From contig CAMAZY010000016.1 in NCBI GenBank assembly GCA_945863885.1, positions 1-60,981 on the forward strand: a DNA stretch of 60,981 bases. Direction: 5' to 3'. The notes under the pieces were generated by a model. It saw only the letters and a list, made by a program, of their open reading frames with translations. It was not told the DNA's origin and searched no databases. Source of the DNA: an uncultured Clostridia bacterium (GTDB lineage: Bacteria > Bacillota > Clostridia > Oscillospirales > Acutalibacteraceae). Shown here one piece after another: positions 18,401 through 25,081 of this stretch; the stretch's first letter is position 1, and each line of letters starts with the position of its first letter. The position numbers were made by a program, and so were the translations under genes.

Positions 18401-20788
18401 TACACCGGTAACGTCAACTTTTTTAGTGACGGTGACGGTACATTTCGCGATAAAGCCGCCGTCCTCGGTCGCCGCAATAATTACGGCCGAACCGGGAGCA
18501 ACGCCCGTGACAACGCCGCTTGTGCTTACAGAAGCGATCTTGCTGTTGCTCGAAGACCAGCTGACGGTCTTATTGGTCGCCGTGTCAGGCAAAACCGTCG
18601 GCTTTAAGGTATACGCTTTTCCGGTATAAAGCGAAATACTGCTTCGGCTCAGGGTGATTCCCGTAACCTTCTGAACAACGGTGACCTTACAGAAGGCCGA
18701 TTGGCCGCCGCTGTTTTTACAAGTGATCGTACAAGTGCCGCCCTTTATGCCGGTCACAACACCGGAAGAAGAAACCTTAGCGACCGAAGTGTCGCTCGAG
18801 GACCATTTGAGCGTCTTATTCGTTGCATTCGACGGTGAAACGGTACCGGTCAGCGTAAAGCTTTTTCCGACATTGACCGAAGCCCTTGTTTTGTTGAGGG
18901 ACACGGAGGTTGTCGCAATAATAATCGTATAGGTACATTTGGCGGTGTATCCGCCGTCAACGGATTTACAGGTAATGACAGCCGTTCCGACTTTTTTGCC
19001 GGTAACGGTACCCGACGAGGATACCGTCGCAACGGAGGTATCGCTCGAAGACCATTTCAAGCTCTTATTTGTTGCATAAGACGGTGTAAAGCCGACCTTA
19101 TGGGTATAGGATTGTCCGACACCGAGCGTTTTCTTTTCGGCGATGGCTATGCCCTGAACCGGCTGATTGACCGTCACGGCACAAACAACGCTTCTTTCCG
19201 TTCCGTCAATTGTTCTGGCTCTGATGATCGTCTTACCGGGATAGTGACCCGTGACCTTACCGTTCGAGTCAACGGTGGCGATTTTCGGGTTTTCGCTTGT
19301 CCAGGCAACGAGGTCGGTATACTTTGAGCCGTCGTTTGTCGTAACCGTCGCTTTCAGTGTAACACTTTGTGTCGTATTCATGGTGTATGTACTCTTATTG
19401 ATGGAAATAGCAGTCGCAAGAGACGCTACTCGTACCTTACACTCTCCGGAAAGATTGCTTCCGTCCGTTGTTTTGACGTAAATGGTGCAAACACCGAGAC
19501 TTTTCGGTATCAGACGTCCGCTGTAATCGACGTCGCAGATATCCGGGTTGCCTGACGACCAGGAAAGAACCTGATTTCCTGCGTCTTTCGGAAGAATCGT
19601 CACCTTGACGATCTCCGTTTTATTGGTCAGGGAAATAACCTTGCTGCTTTCTAACGAAATCGAAGAAACACGGGGCTGAACCGTAACCTTGACATAGCCG
19701 TATACGCCGCTTCCGTCCTTTGCGGTATATTTGAGCGTAACGGTTCCGGCTTTTTTGGCGGTAATAGCGGCAATGGCGGTCGAGCCCGAATATCCTTTAT
19801 CCGTTACCGTCAGAATCGAAGTATCCGAACAGCTCCACTTAAGGTTTTTGATGCTTGCGTTGGTCGGATTGATGCTGACCTTGAAGTCAAGGGACTGCCC
19901 GATATTCATGATAACCTTACCGCTTGTGGTAACGGTCGTCGCCTTAAGAGAAGTGATTTCAATAATATCGTCAACCCGAAGGGTGCTTTTTGCCGTAAAG
20001 GTGCCGTTGATACTTTCGGCGGTAACGGTGATAACGGTCGTGCCCTGCTTTTTCGCCGTAACAACACCGGAGTCGGAAACATCGGCGACGGACGGATCCG
20101 TGCTGTCCCAGGTGAGCATATAGTCATCGGTTGTTGAGGCGGTACTGTCCTTACCGGTAACGTTGACTTTAAAGGTGCTTGTCTGTCCCTCGTAAAGACT
20201 CGAAGGGGCGGTAAGACTGACGCTGCCAATCGGATTTAAAACATAGATTTTACAGGTATCGGACTGACCGTTTGACGAAGCGGTAACGGTAACGGGATTT
20301 GCGGAATACTTCTTGGCCGTCACTTCACCGGCGGGCGTAACGGAAACGATTGTGCTGTCGCTTGACGACCAGGTGACGCTGTCAGCGGCGTTTTCCGGTT
20401 CGAGCGACGCTTTCAGCGCATAGGATGAGCCGACATTCAGTTTCACGGAAGCGTCGGTAATCGCAATTTTCTGTGTATGATACTCGATGCTGTCATATGC
20501 CTTCCTCAGGGCAAGCTCAACATTATTGACATAGGCCTGCGTATAGTCGTCCGGCGAAGCTAAAACTGCCGCCGCCATATCATACCAGCCTTCGAGCGAT
20601 TCCGAGTCAAGATAAAGAGACTCCCATTTTGCTTTTGCAGGGATACTGTCATAAAGCTCCTGCAGAGAATCGACGACAACGCCCTCAGCCGAAGCCGTAA
20701 CGGCGAAAGACGGCGACAACGGCGTCACGGGAAGTCCTGTCATCAGCATGACGGCACAAAGCAAAAGCGCCAAAACTCGTTTTTTCAT
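12440..20788 (-). CDS. Giant secreted protein of 32 tandem BIG2 Ig-like domains
   Basis: ATG at 20788 (AGAGGTAG 8 nt upstream) gives 2,782 residues; the open frame extends nine codons further without a better ribosome site. The signal peptide KKRVLALLLCAVMLMTGLPV is followed by a short helical region (residues ~40-100). By hand I count 32 consecutive ~82-residue BIG2 domains with the pattern L.P..A..K.V.W.SSD..VA.V...G.V.A...G...IT..T.DGG. The protein stops a few residues after the last domain (...MVQQADE). There is no LPxTG, SLH, dockerin or C-terminal membrane segment. Domains 19-20 and 21-22 are a recent two-domain duplication. Likely a long extracellular stalk or matrix/adhesion protein; partner and anchor unknown. 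Confidence 0.9.
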   Translation of the reverse strand: MKKRVLALLLCAVMLMTGLPVTPLSPSFAVTASAEGVVVDSLQELYDSIPAKAKWESLYLDSESLEGWYDMAAAVLASPDDYTQAYVNNVELALRKAYDSIEYHTQKIAITDASVKLNVGSSYALKASLEPENAADSVTWSSSDSTIVSVTPAGEVTAKKYSANPVTVTASSNGQSDTCKIYVLNPIGSVSLTAPSSLYEGQTSTFKVNVTGKDSTASTTDDYMLTWDSTDPSVADVSDSGVVTAKKQGTTVITVTAESINGTFTAKSTLRVDDIIEITSLKATTVTTSGKVIMNIGQSLDFKVSINPTNASIKNLKWSCSDTSILTVTDKGYSGSTAIAAITAKKAGTVTLKYTAKDGSGVYGYVKVTVQPRVSSISLESSKVISLTNKTEIVKVTILPKDAGNQVLSWSSGNPDICDVDYSGRLIPKSLGVCTIYVKTTDGSNLSGECKVRVASLATAISINKSTYTMNTTQSVTLKATVTTNDGSKYTDLVAWTSENPKIATVDSNGKVTGHYPGKTIIRARTIDGTERSVVCAVTVNQPVQGIAIAEKKTLGVGQSYTHKVGFTPSYATNKSLKWSSSDTSVATVSSSGTVTGKKVGTAVITCKSVDGGYTAKCTYTIIIATTSVSLNKTRASVNVGKSFTLTGTVSPSNATNKTLKWSSSDTSVAKVSSSGVVTGIKGGTCTITCKNSGGQSAFCKVTVVQKVTGITLSRSSISLYTGKAYTLKPTVLPDTATNKTVSWSSSNSKIASVSTSGVVTGVAPGSAVIIAATEDGGFIAKCTVTVTKKVDVTGVKLNKKSLSLNKGGQYLLVTTISPSNASEKGITWTSSNTKVATVSSSGLVKAVGNGAAVITAKTKDGGFTAKCTVNVSSLVTGIRVSPTEFDLAKGQSKTLIVNVFPTDASNRSVKWTSSDPKVVSVNSKGVATGLKSGKATVTATTVDGGYSASCDITVYIPVTGVSLSSTEATVPKGNTILLTAKVVPSNASNNAVRWSSSDSSVVTVNTAGQITGKKVGTAVITVSTTQGNYSDNCIVTVVQLADKIVLDYAALTLYAGKTKTLGATLKPSTTTNKKIIWTSSDKSVATVNSKGQITAVAGGTATIKATSGDKNTASTCTVTVIQNPTQIKLNKTQGLLKVGATGKLTATVLPKTATDKRITWKSGNTKIAKVGADGTVKGIAAGTTTITAYSANGQVKASCKLTVIKPVTGVSLSYGSVTLNAGKKLTLRAILKPSDAYYQQVTWKSSNYDVVDVSAEGTITAKMPGYAEITVKTKDGGYKAVCQVLVVQPVTSVSLNVKEAYIEVGSSGTIKATVKPSNATDKSVIWSSSDKSVVKVDSNGKVTGVKVGTATITVKTVSGAKVASCKIHVVRKVKSITLNKSDVVLYLNKTATLKAYITPSDATVKTVKWSSSNTAVLRVSDKGLLTPVKPGKAVITATTVDGGLKASCTVSVEVPATSLKISKSSLTLYSGKTYTLTSSISPSNTTNKTIKWTSSNEKVATVSASGKITAVGGGKATITAKTSNGLTRTCTVTVLKSVSSVNLNKNEVSVYTGSTVKLSASVVPSDASNKNVTWSSGNKSVATVDEAGNVKALKAGTAVITVTTADGGFKDTCKVTVLQHVTSVTLNKTSLVVSRGAEDKLVATVLPSDASDKTVSWESSDPDVVSVSVSGEIVAKAIGSATVTAVTADGEKKASCVINVYESVTGVALDVTEKILYIGESVTVKPIVSPSDASNQNVSFSTDDASVANVGSDGTITALKVGTATITAKTADGGFTDTCQITVRAHVSDVTLSETEIMVGRGKTHQLEATVLPSDAFDKTVSWESSDEDIVSVSQSGEIEAKALGEATVTVITADGEKKASCTVTVYESVTGVALDLSEKILYVDESASVKATVSPSDASNKDVSFTSSDETVASVSNDGTITALKVGTATVTVTTADGGFTDTCEITVRAHVSAISLDESDITLKRGETKQLTALVTPLDSFDKSIVWTSENEQVATVSDGVVEAIARGETVITATSVDGGFTASCKVAVTQPVTGISLSSTELSVYTGESVSLKATVLPENASDQRVIFKSSDESVAEVDENGNIKGIGGGTALISAETADGNYMAVCHVTVNVTAEKIELNFDKLSLARGEKATAVPTVQPENTYNKKVTWTSEDEEIASVDEKGIITANKAGKTTIVCKAVIGDAQSEIEVEVYEPVSAIEVKGDSTELWVGQTLTLTAVVSPENATNKDVVWESENEQTATVENGVVTAKAAGTVTITAYSFDKKVSGEFTLTVKQQVTGIRLDTESVTLNENGEITLEATVLPENAYNKNIVWSSTDETIAKVDETGKITAVGKGECQIKAASADGFATAQCDVTVIRPVTSVNISNKQISLEKGDTFKLTAAAYPVDASDTAITWLSSDPEVCQVSEDGTVTALKGGRAVITAQSSEEGVFAECAVTVEVTSTSIALDISQIELWENETVIVSATLSPEDVTDTSVTWSCNNPKVATVENGKITAIAVGAAVITATANDSGNTAKCVVTVSRKTEKVIIEQTEITIENGESFSLTATVLPEDATYKTLSWTTSDIDVAAVDESGTVTAKGAGTAVITATTDEGGNKAVCTVTVTQKPKSITLSEQSVTLTEGETAELTASFLPLTTTEKELIWETSDEKIATVKDGVITAVSLGRTTVTARSTKDNSVFARCEVNVLRSAGSVSLDKNELTLTIGQEDTLTAVVGPDGASNQAVTWSTSDESVAVVDENGLVKAVGEGTALIIVTTEDGGFVDVCFVMVQQADE

Positions 20789-20868
20789 AGTCACACTACC
20801 TCTTTTCAAGCACACAAAAATATCAAAAATCCGATTTATGGGTATAGAATCACATTATAATTGTCTAT

Positions 20869-20897
20869 ATTATAATAAAATCCGCTTTTTATGTCAA
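20869..20897 (-). promoter_or_regulatory. Consensus sigma-A promoter of the Ig-repeat gene
   Basis: On the minus strand TTGACA (20892-20897), a 17-bp spacer and TATAAT (20869-20874) form a perfect consensus 81 bp before the start. The promoter is back-to-back with that of exodeoxyribonuclease III. Confidence 0.9.
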
Positions 20898-20913
20898 CCG
20901 AATCGACTTGTTA

Positions 20914-20942
20914 TTGAAAAAGTTTACAATTTGTGTTAAGAT
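20914..20942 (+). promoter_or_regulatory. Promoter of exodeoxyribonuclease III
   Basis: TTGAAA (20914-20919) and TAAGAT (20937-20942) are separated by 17 bp, 36 bp before the start codon. Confidence 0.75.
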
Positions 20943-20977
20943 GTTTCATAAATATTAAAGGACAAGGAAGTACCGAT

Positions 20978-21736
20978 ATGAAAAAAATGATCTCATGGAA
21001 TGTAAACGGAATCAGAGCCTGTGTTCAGAAAGGCTTTCTTGATTCTTTCAAGGAGCTTGACGCCGATATTTTCTGTCTTCAGGAAACAAAGCTTCAGGAG
21101 GGTCAGATCGACCTTGCACTCGACGGTTATTATCAATACTGGAACTATGCCGAAAAAAAGGGCTACTCGGGAACGGCGATTTTCACAAAGGAAAAGCCCC
21201 TTGCCGTCTTTAACGGCATGGACATTCCGATGCACGACACCGAGGGTCGTCTGATTACACTTGAATTTGAAACGTTTTATTTCATCACCTGCTACACACC
21301 GAATGCGCAGGACGGACTAAGAAGGCTTGACTACCGTATGCAGTGGGAGGATGACTTCCGGGCGTATCTTCTCTCCCTTGACAAGACGAAGCCCGTGATT
21401 TTCTGCGGAGACCTGAATGTCGCCCATGAAGAAATCGACCTGAAGAACCCGAAAACCAACCGCGGAAATCCCGGCTTTTCGGACGAAGAAAGAGAAAAGT
21501 TTTCGGTTCTTCTTGAAAGCGGCTTTACCGATTCATTCCGTTATCTTTATCCCGACCTGACCGATGCCTACTCATGGTGGAGCTACCGCTTCAAGGCAAG
21601 AGAAAAGAACGTCGGTTGGAGAATCGACTATTTTGTCGTCTCGAACCGTATCGCCGACAATATAAAGGAAGCAAAGATTCATACCGAAATTTTCGGCTCG
21701 GATCATTGCCCGGTTGAACTTGATATTGAAATTTAA
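20978..21736 (+). CDS. exoA: Exodeoxyribonuclease III (AP endonuclease)
   Basis: Base-excision-repair enzyme that incises DNA 5' to abasic sites and removes 3'-blocking groups. The 252-residue product shows the Xth/ExoA family residues in order: WNVNGIRA (7-14), LQETKLQ with catalytic Glu36, the GDLNVAH loop carrying the Asp-Asn pair, WWSYR, and GSDHCPVELDI near the C terminus with the catalytic His. The open frame begins 15 codons earlier, but ATG 20978 follows GGAAG and matches the family start. A monocistronic gene with its own promoter and terminator. Confidence 0.96.
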   Translation: MKKMISWNVNGIRACVQKGFLDSFKELDADIFCLQETKLQEGQIDLALDGYYQYWNYAEKKGYSGTAIFTKEKPLAVFNGMDIPMHDTEGRLITLEFETFYFITCYTPNAQDGLRRLDYRMQWEDDFRAYLLSLDKTKPVIFCGDLNVAHEEIDLKNPKTNRGNPGFSDEEREKFSVLLESGFTDSFRYLYPDLTDAYSWWSYRFKAREKNVGWRIDYFVVSNRIADNIKEAKIHTEIFGSDHCPVELDIEI

Positions 21737-21762
21737 CGGCGCTTTATTCCGATTAAGACAGA

Positions 21763-21829
21763 AGCCGCCCGAAAGCCGGTGAATTCTCAGCTTCTGAGAG
21801 TCATTCTCCGTCTTTTGGGTGGCTTTTTA
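21763..21829 (+). terminator. Terminator after exodeoxyribonuclease III
   Basis: A 13-bp stem (21763-21775 with 21812-21824, including two G-U pairs) encloses a second small hairpin (CTCAG...CTGAG) and ends in TTTTT. Confidence 0.85.
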
Positions 21830-21887
21830 TCTCTATGAATGATAGAATAAAGGCACACAGATGAGCTGCACAAGGAGTTGACATACC

Positions 21888-22404
21888 ATGGAACAAAAGA
21901 CAATCGGCAAATTCATCGCCGTTTTACGCAAAAGTCAGGGCATGACACAAAAGGAGCTTGCCGAAAGGCTCGGCGTTTCCGATAAGACCGTCAGCCATTG
22001 GGAACGGGACGAAAGCGCACCCGATATATCATTGATTCCCGTAATCGCCGAAATTTTCTCGGTCACCTGTGATGAGCTTTTACGGGGCGAAAAGTCATCG
22101 TCACAAACAGCACCGTCCGACTTATATAATGAAAAGATTCTCAGCGAAAAAGGCGAAAAGCAGATAAAGTATCTTTTTGAAAAAGCACTCGGCCGCCTGA
22201 AGATGAAAAGCATCATCTGTATCGGGATTTCCGCCGTCGGCCTCGTTGTCAGCATCATTGTCACCTATCTTGTCGGAATGAGACTCGGCTCGGACATCGA
22301 ATATACGGGTCTTCTTTTCGCAGTGGTGTTTTACATTGTATCGTTGGCCCTGACAGGTGTTTTCCGCTTTCAGTTCGGCGTATCCGTCAAAAGCAATGAT
22401 TTCG
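21888..22404 (+). repeat. Tandem near-identical segment, left copy
   Basis: About 515 bp encoding the HTH and first membrane segments is repeated at offset 1,031 bp (22919-23435). Only a handful of base differences are visible by eye. The upstream CTATGAATGATAGAATA is also repeated (near 21834 and 22847). Confidence 0.85.
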
Positions 22405-22832
22405 AGCTTTCGGAATCCTACACAAAAAAAGCAAATTTTATTACTTTCCTTACAGCAGGATTTACGGCGATTGTGTTTTGCTGTACCCTACCCGTATGTA
22501 CACAGAATACTTGGATCATAAAGCGGCTCGCCTGCGGCTCTCTTTATGTCGCAATCTGTGTTGCAATACTCGTAATCATTTTTGTTCTCCTTGAAGCGAA
22601 AGGATTTGTCTCCACAGCGCAACACACAAAAAAGCAGAAAAAGCTGTGGCTACTGCGTGTGATTATCGCTGATATTACGGTCTTTTTGCTCGCCGGTGTA
22701 GAGGTTTGTACAAATATCAGCATTCACATCAACGAACCTTTCTTTAACTTGGCAGTGATTCTTCTTGCTGTTTTGGTTTATGCATTAGTCAGCCGGAAAA
22801 TCCGCAAGGGTGAATCAAAAGACTCCTGTTGA
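21888..22832 (+). CDS. XRE-type regulator with membrane domain, copy 1
   Basis: A 314-residue protein with an N-terminal Cro/C1 HTH (about residues 7-62: LRKSQGMTQKELAERLGVSDKTVSHWERD). About six hydrophobic segments begin near residue 105 (IICIGISAVGLVVSIIVTYL). Membrane-anchored HTH proteins of this kind are common in Firmicutes and are thought to sense envelope or nutritional signals; the ligand is unknown. The start follows AAGGAGT. It is a tandem paralogue of the next gene: residues 1-~170 are nearly identical, and the C-terminal parts then diverge sharply. It lacks the ~100-residue extracellular-type loop of copy 2. Confidence 0.85.
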   Translation: MEQKTIGKFIAVLRKSQGMTQKELAERLGVSDKTVSHWERDESAPDISLIPVIAEIFSVTCDELLRGEKSSSQTAPSDLYNEKILSEKGEKQIKYLFEKALGRLKMKSIICIGISAVGLVVSIIVTYLVGMRLGSDIEYTGLLFAVVFYIVSLALTGVFRFQFGVSVKSNDFELSESYTKKANFITFLTAGFTAIVFCCTLPVCTQNTWIIKRLACGSLYVAICVAILVIIFVLLEAKGFVSTAQHTKKQKKLWLLRVIIADITVFLLAGVEVCTNISIHINEPFFNLAVILLAVLVYALVSRKIRKGESKDSC

Positions 22833-22918
22833 ATTAACGACTTTATCTATGAATGATAGAATATAACAAAACAATATTTGGCTTCGCCATGATAAACCCG
22901 CAAAGGAGAGAACATTCT

Positions 22919-23435
22919 ATGGAACAAAAGACAATCGGCAAATTCATCGCCGTTTTGCGCAAAAGTCAGGGCATGACACAAAAGGAGCTTGCCGAAAGGC
23001 TCGGCGTTTCCGATAAGACCGTCAGCCATTGGGAACGGGACGAAAGCGCACCCGATATATCATTGATTCCCGTAATCGCCGAAATTTTCTCGGTCACCTG
23101 TGATGAGCTTTTACGGGGCGAAAAGTCATCGTCACAAACAGCACCGTCCGACTTATATAATGAAAAGATTCTCAGCGAAAAAGGCGAAAAGCAGATAAAG
23201 TATCTTTTTGAAAAAGCACTCGGCCGTCTGAAGATGAAAAGCATCATCTGTATCGGCATTTCCGCCGTCGGCCTCGTTGTCAGCATCATTGTCACCTATC
23301 TTGTCGGAATGCGGCTCGGCTCGGACATCGAATACACGGGACTTCTTTTTGCAGTGGTGTTTTACATTGTATCGTTAGCCCTGACAGGTGTTTTCCGTTT
23401 TCAGTTCGGCGTATCGGTCAAAAGCGACGATTTTG
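22919..23435 (+). repeat. Tandem near-identical segment, right copy
   Basis: Right copy of the ~515-bp duplicated segment at 21888-22404. The near-identity followed by abrupt divergence indicates a recent duplication or gene conversion limited to the HTH half. Confidence 0.85.
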
Positions 23436-24163
23436 CACTTGCGGACTCGTTTTGCCAAAAAGCGAACTTCGTCACTTTTCTCACCGCCGGGCTGACGGCG
23501 ATTGTGTTTTGCTACACCCTTCCCGTGTGCGAAAGATATTTTCCGGCCGGCGAGCAGTTTGTTCACGGTTCGGTATATGCCGCCGTTTGTCTTGCCGTTC
23601 TTCTGATTCTTCTTGCCGTTTTCAAGCAGAAAGGTCTTATTGCATCAAAAGAGAGAACAAAGAAACAGCAGAAGTTGTTCCGATGCAGAATACTGACGCT
23701 TATTATCACAGCGGCAGTTATCGTCGGTTCGGCGGCACTTGAAATATCTTTTCTCAACTATGATATTCCCGAAAGCTACAACAACAAACGATTTGATAAT
23801 GTTCAGGAATTCCTTGATGAGATCAGTACGTCCTGCCCCATCCCCGACTATGCCGCCGATGAAACAAGATGGGACTTACAAGAAAAAATCAGCCTTGGGA
23901 GCACGCACAGCGTCGAGTTCAACGGCAAGGAATACACTTTTGAATGGAAGAACGGGAATATCGCCCATTATGATTCAACCGTGGAAGAAGACGGCAAGAC
24001 GTATATCGACGCATATTATATCTCTGAAACCCAGAAAAGAGACAGGCTCGGGCCAATGCAGGACAGAGTATTCATGGCAGGCTACGTCTATTATCCGGCG
24101 GTGGTTCTGATTGCGGTTTTGGTTTATGTTTTGCTGAAAAGAAGAATCGATCGGCTCGAATAA
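22919..24163 (+). CDS. XRE-type regulator with membrane domain, copy 2
   Basis: A 414-residue paralogue of the preceding gene with the same HTH and first membrane segments. A divergent second half follows: further hydrophobic helices, then a ~100-residue soluble loop (about residues 285-380) and a final membrane helix (VFMAGYVYYPAVVLIAVLVYVLL). ATG 22919 is chosen because AAAGGAGAG precedes it and it aligns with copy 1; the frame is open for 22 further codons. The soluble loop, absent from copy 1, may be a sensor domain. Function unknown beyond DNA binding at the membrane. Confidence 0.85.
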   Translation: MEQKTIGKFIAVLRKSQGMTQKELAERLGVSDKTVSHWERDESAPDISLIPVIAEIFSVTCDELLRGEKSSSQTAPSDLYNEKILSEKGEKQIKYLFEKALGRLKMKSIICIGISAVGLVVSIIVTYLVGMRLGSDIEYTGLLFAVVFYIVSLALTGVFRFQFGVSVKSDDFALADSFCQKANFVTFLTAGLTAIVFCYTLPVCERYFPAGEQFVHGSVYAAVCLAVLLILLAVFKQKGLIASKERTKKQQKLFRCRILTLIITAAVIVGSAALEISFLNYDIPESYNNKRFDNVQEFLDEISTSCPIPDYAADETRWDLQEKISLGSTHSVEFNGKEYTFEWKNGNIAHYDSTVEEDGKTYIDAYYISETQKRDRLGPMQDRVFMAGYVYYPAVVLIAVLVYVLLKRRIDRLE

Positions 24164-24249
24164 AAAGCTTCCATTTCGCTTTCCAAAGCAAACTTCCCGG
24201 AAAATCTCTTCGGAAGTCCGCACTTTTCCGACTTTTCACGCTTAAAAGG

Positions 24250-24278
24250 TTGACAAAGCGTGCGGAATCTGTTAAAAT
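24250..24278 (+). promoter_or_regulatory. Strong promoter reading into the tRNA-Ser array
   Basis: TTGACA (24250-24255), a 17-bp spacer and TAAAAT (24273-24278) lie 38 bp before the first truncated tRNA-Ser copy. No coding gene is seen in 24164-24881. Confidence 0.85.
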
Positions 24279-24315
24279 CTATCGGTGGATTGAGCAATAG
24301 CTCTTTCCCTCAAAC

Positions 24316-24355
24316 GGAGAGTTGTCCGAGTGGTCGAAGGTGCAGCACTCGAAAT
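24316..24355 (+). pseudogene. Truncated tRNA-Ser 5' half, copy 1
   Basis: The sequence matches a tRNA-Ser from the acceptor 5' strand through the D arm to the anticodon loop (ending CTCGAAAT). It then departs completely, with no variable arm, T arm or 3' acceptor strand. A terminator-like AAAACCC...GGGTTTT hairpin follows near 24388-24411. Confidence 0.75.
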
Positions 24356-24498
24356 TTTACGGCGACTTGGTCGTTTCGTCCGCCGGAAAACCCCCATTTA
24401 TAAGGGTTTTCAAAATTAAAAATCGAATATTTTTCAGTGTTCTCTCCTGCTTTTCTCTCCAAAAATTTTTTGAGTAAAAAGCAGATTGAAATATACAC

Positions 24499-24539
24499 GG
24501 AGGGTTATCGAAGTGGTCATAACGGGGCTGACTCGAAAT
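24499..24539 (+). pseudogene. Truncated tRNA-Ser 5' half, copy 2
   Basis: The second unit begins GGAGGGTTATCGAAGTGG and ends CTCGAAAT, like the intact gene at 24882 up to the anticodon loop, with a few base changes. No tRNA 3' half follows. Confidence 0.75.
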
Positions 24540-24678
24540 TTTTTGAAGAGTTGGTTGTTTGCTCCGCTTAAAAAGCCCGTAAAATCAGGTTTTTTTCGGT
24601 TCGAAAATTGAATATTTTGTTGTTCTTTCCGTCAGTTCTTTCCAAAAGTTTTTGGAAGAAATGCGGAATCACATACAC

Positions 24679-24718
24679 GGAGAGTTGTCCGAGTGGTCGA
24701 AGGTGCAGCACTCGAAAT
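24679..24718 (+). pseudogene. Truncated tRNA-Ser 5' half, copy 3
   Basis: Identical over 40 bases to copy 1 (24316-24355), again ending at CTCGAAAT. It is followed by unrelated sequence with a CCCTT...AAGGG hairpin. Confidence 0.75.
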
Positions 24719-24881
24719 TCTCTGTAGTTTAGGCTCTTTCGTCCACCCGTTTTCCCTTATTATCAAGGGTCTTTGCGGGTTCAAAAAACTAAATAATTTG
24801 TTGTTCTAACACGCCGTTCTAACATTTTGGTTTTTCCTCGTTTTTGAGGTTCAGAGTGTTTCAACCGTGTTTGACATACAT

Positions 24882-24970
24882 GGAGACGTATCGAAGTGGT
24901 CATAACGGGACTGACTCGAAATCAGTTGTACCTCACGGTACCGTGGGTTCGAATCCCACCGTCTCCGCCA
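24882..24970 (+). tRNA. tRNA-Ser (anticodon CGA), intact
   Basis: Acceptor strands GGAGACG (24882-24888) and CGTCTCC (24960-24966) pair perfectly. The anticodon stem ACTGA/TCAGT holds the loop CTCGAAA. A long class II variable arm (GTACC/GGTAC) is followed by the T arm GTGGG-TTCGAAT-CCCAC, discriminator G and encoded CCA. It decodes UCG. The recombinase gene ends about 110 bp downstream, making this the likely attachment gene of the element. Confidence 0.95.
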
Positions 24971-24974
24971 CAAG

Positions 24975-25014
24975 GTCCAGTAAACTCAAGGGTTTGCTGG
25001 ACTTTTCTTTTTTT
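24975..25014 (+). terminator. Terminator after tRNA-Ser
   Basis: An 11-bp stem (24975-24985 with 24992-25002; GTCCAGTAAAC/GTTTGCTGGAC, one G-U) is followed by TTTTCTTTTTTT. Confidence 0.9.
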
Positions 25015-25081
25015 GCATACACCTGACGAAACCATTTTTTCGTGTTAGAACTGGCTGATTTTTTGTTAGAACAACATTATC

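Noticed and set aside
24316-24718. Possible CRISPR array
   Set aside because: The repeated ~40-bp units are tRNA-Ser 5' halves of two alternating types, spaced ~180 bp apart with related, not unique, spacers; no cas genes nearby.
24844-25026. 60-codon plus-strand frame across the tRNA
   Set aside because: Its middle is the translation of tRNA-Ser(CGA); a well-known artefact, with no ribosome site.
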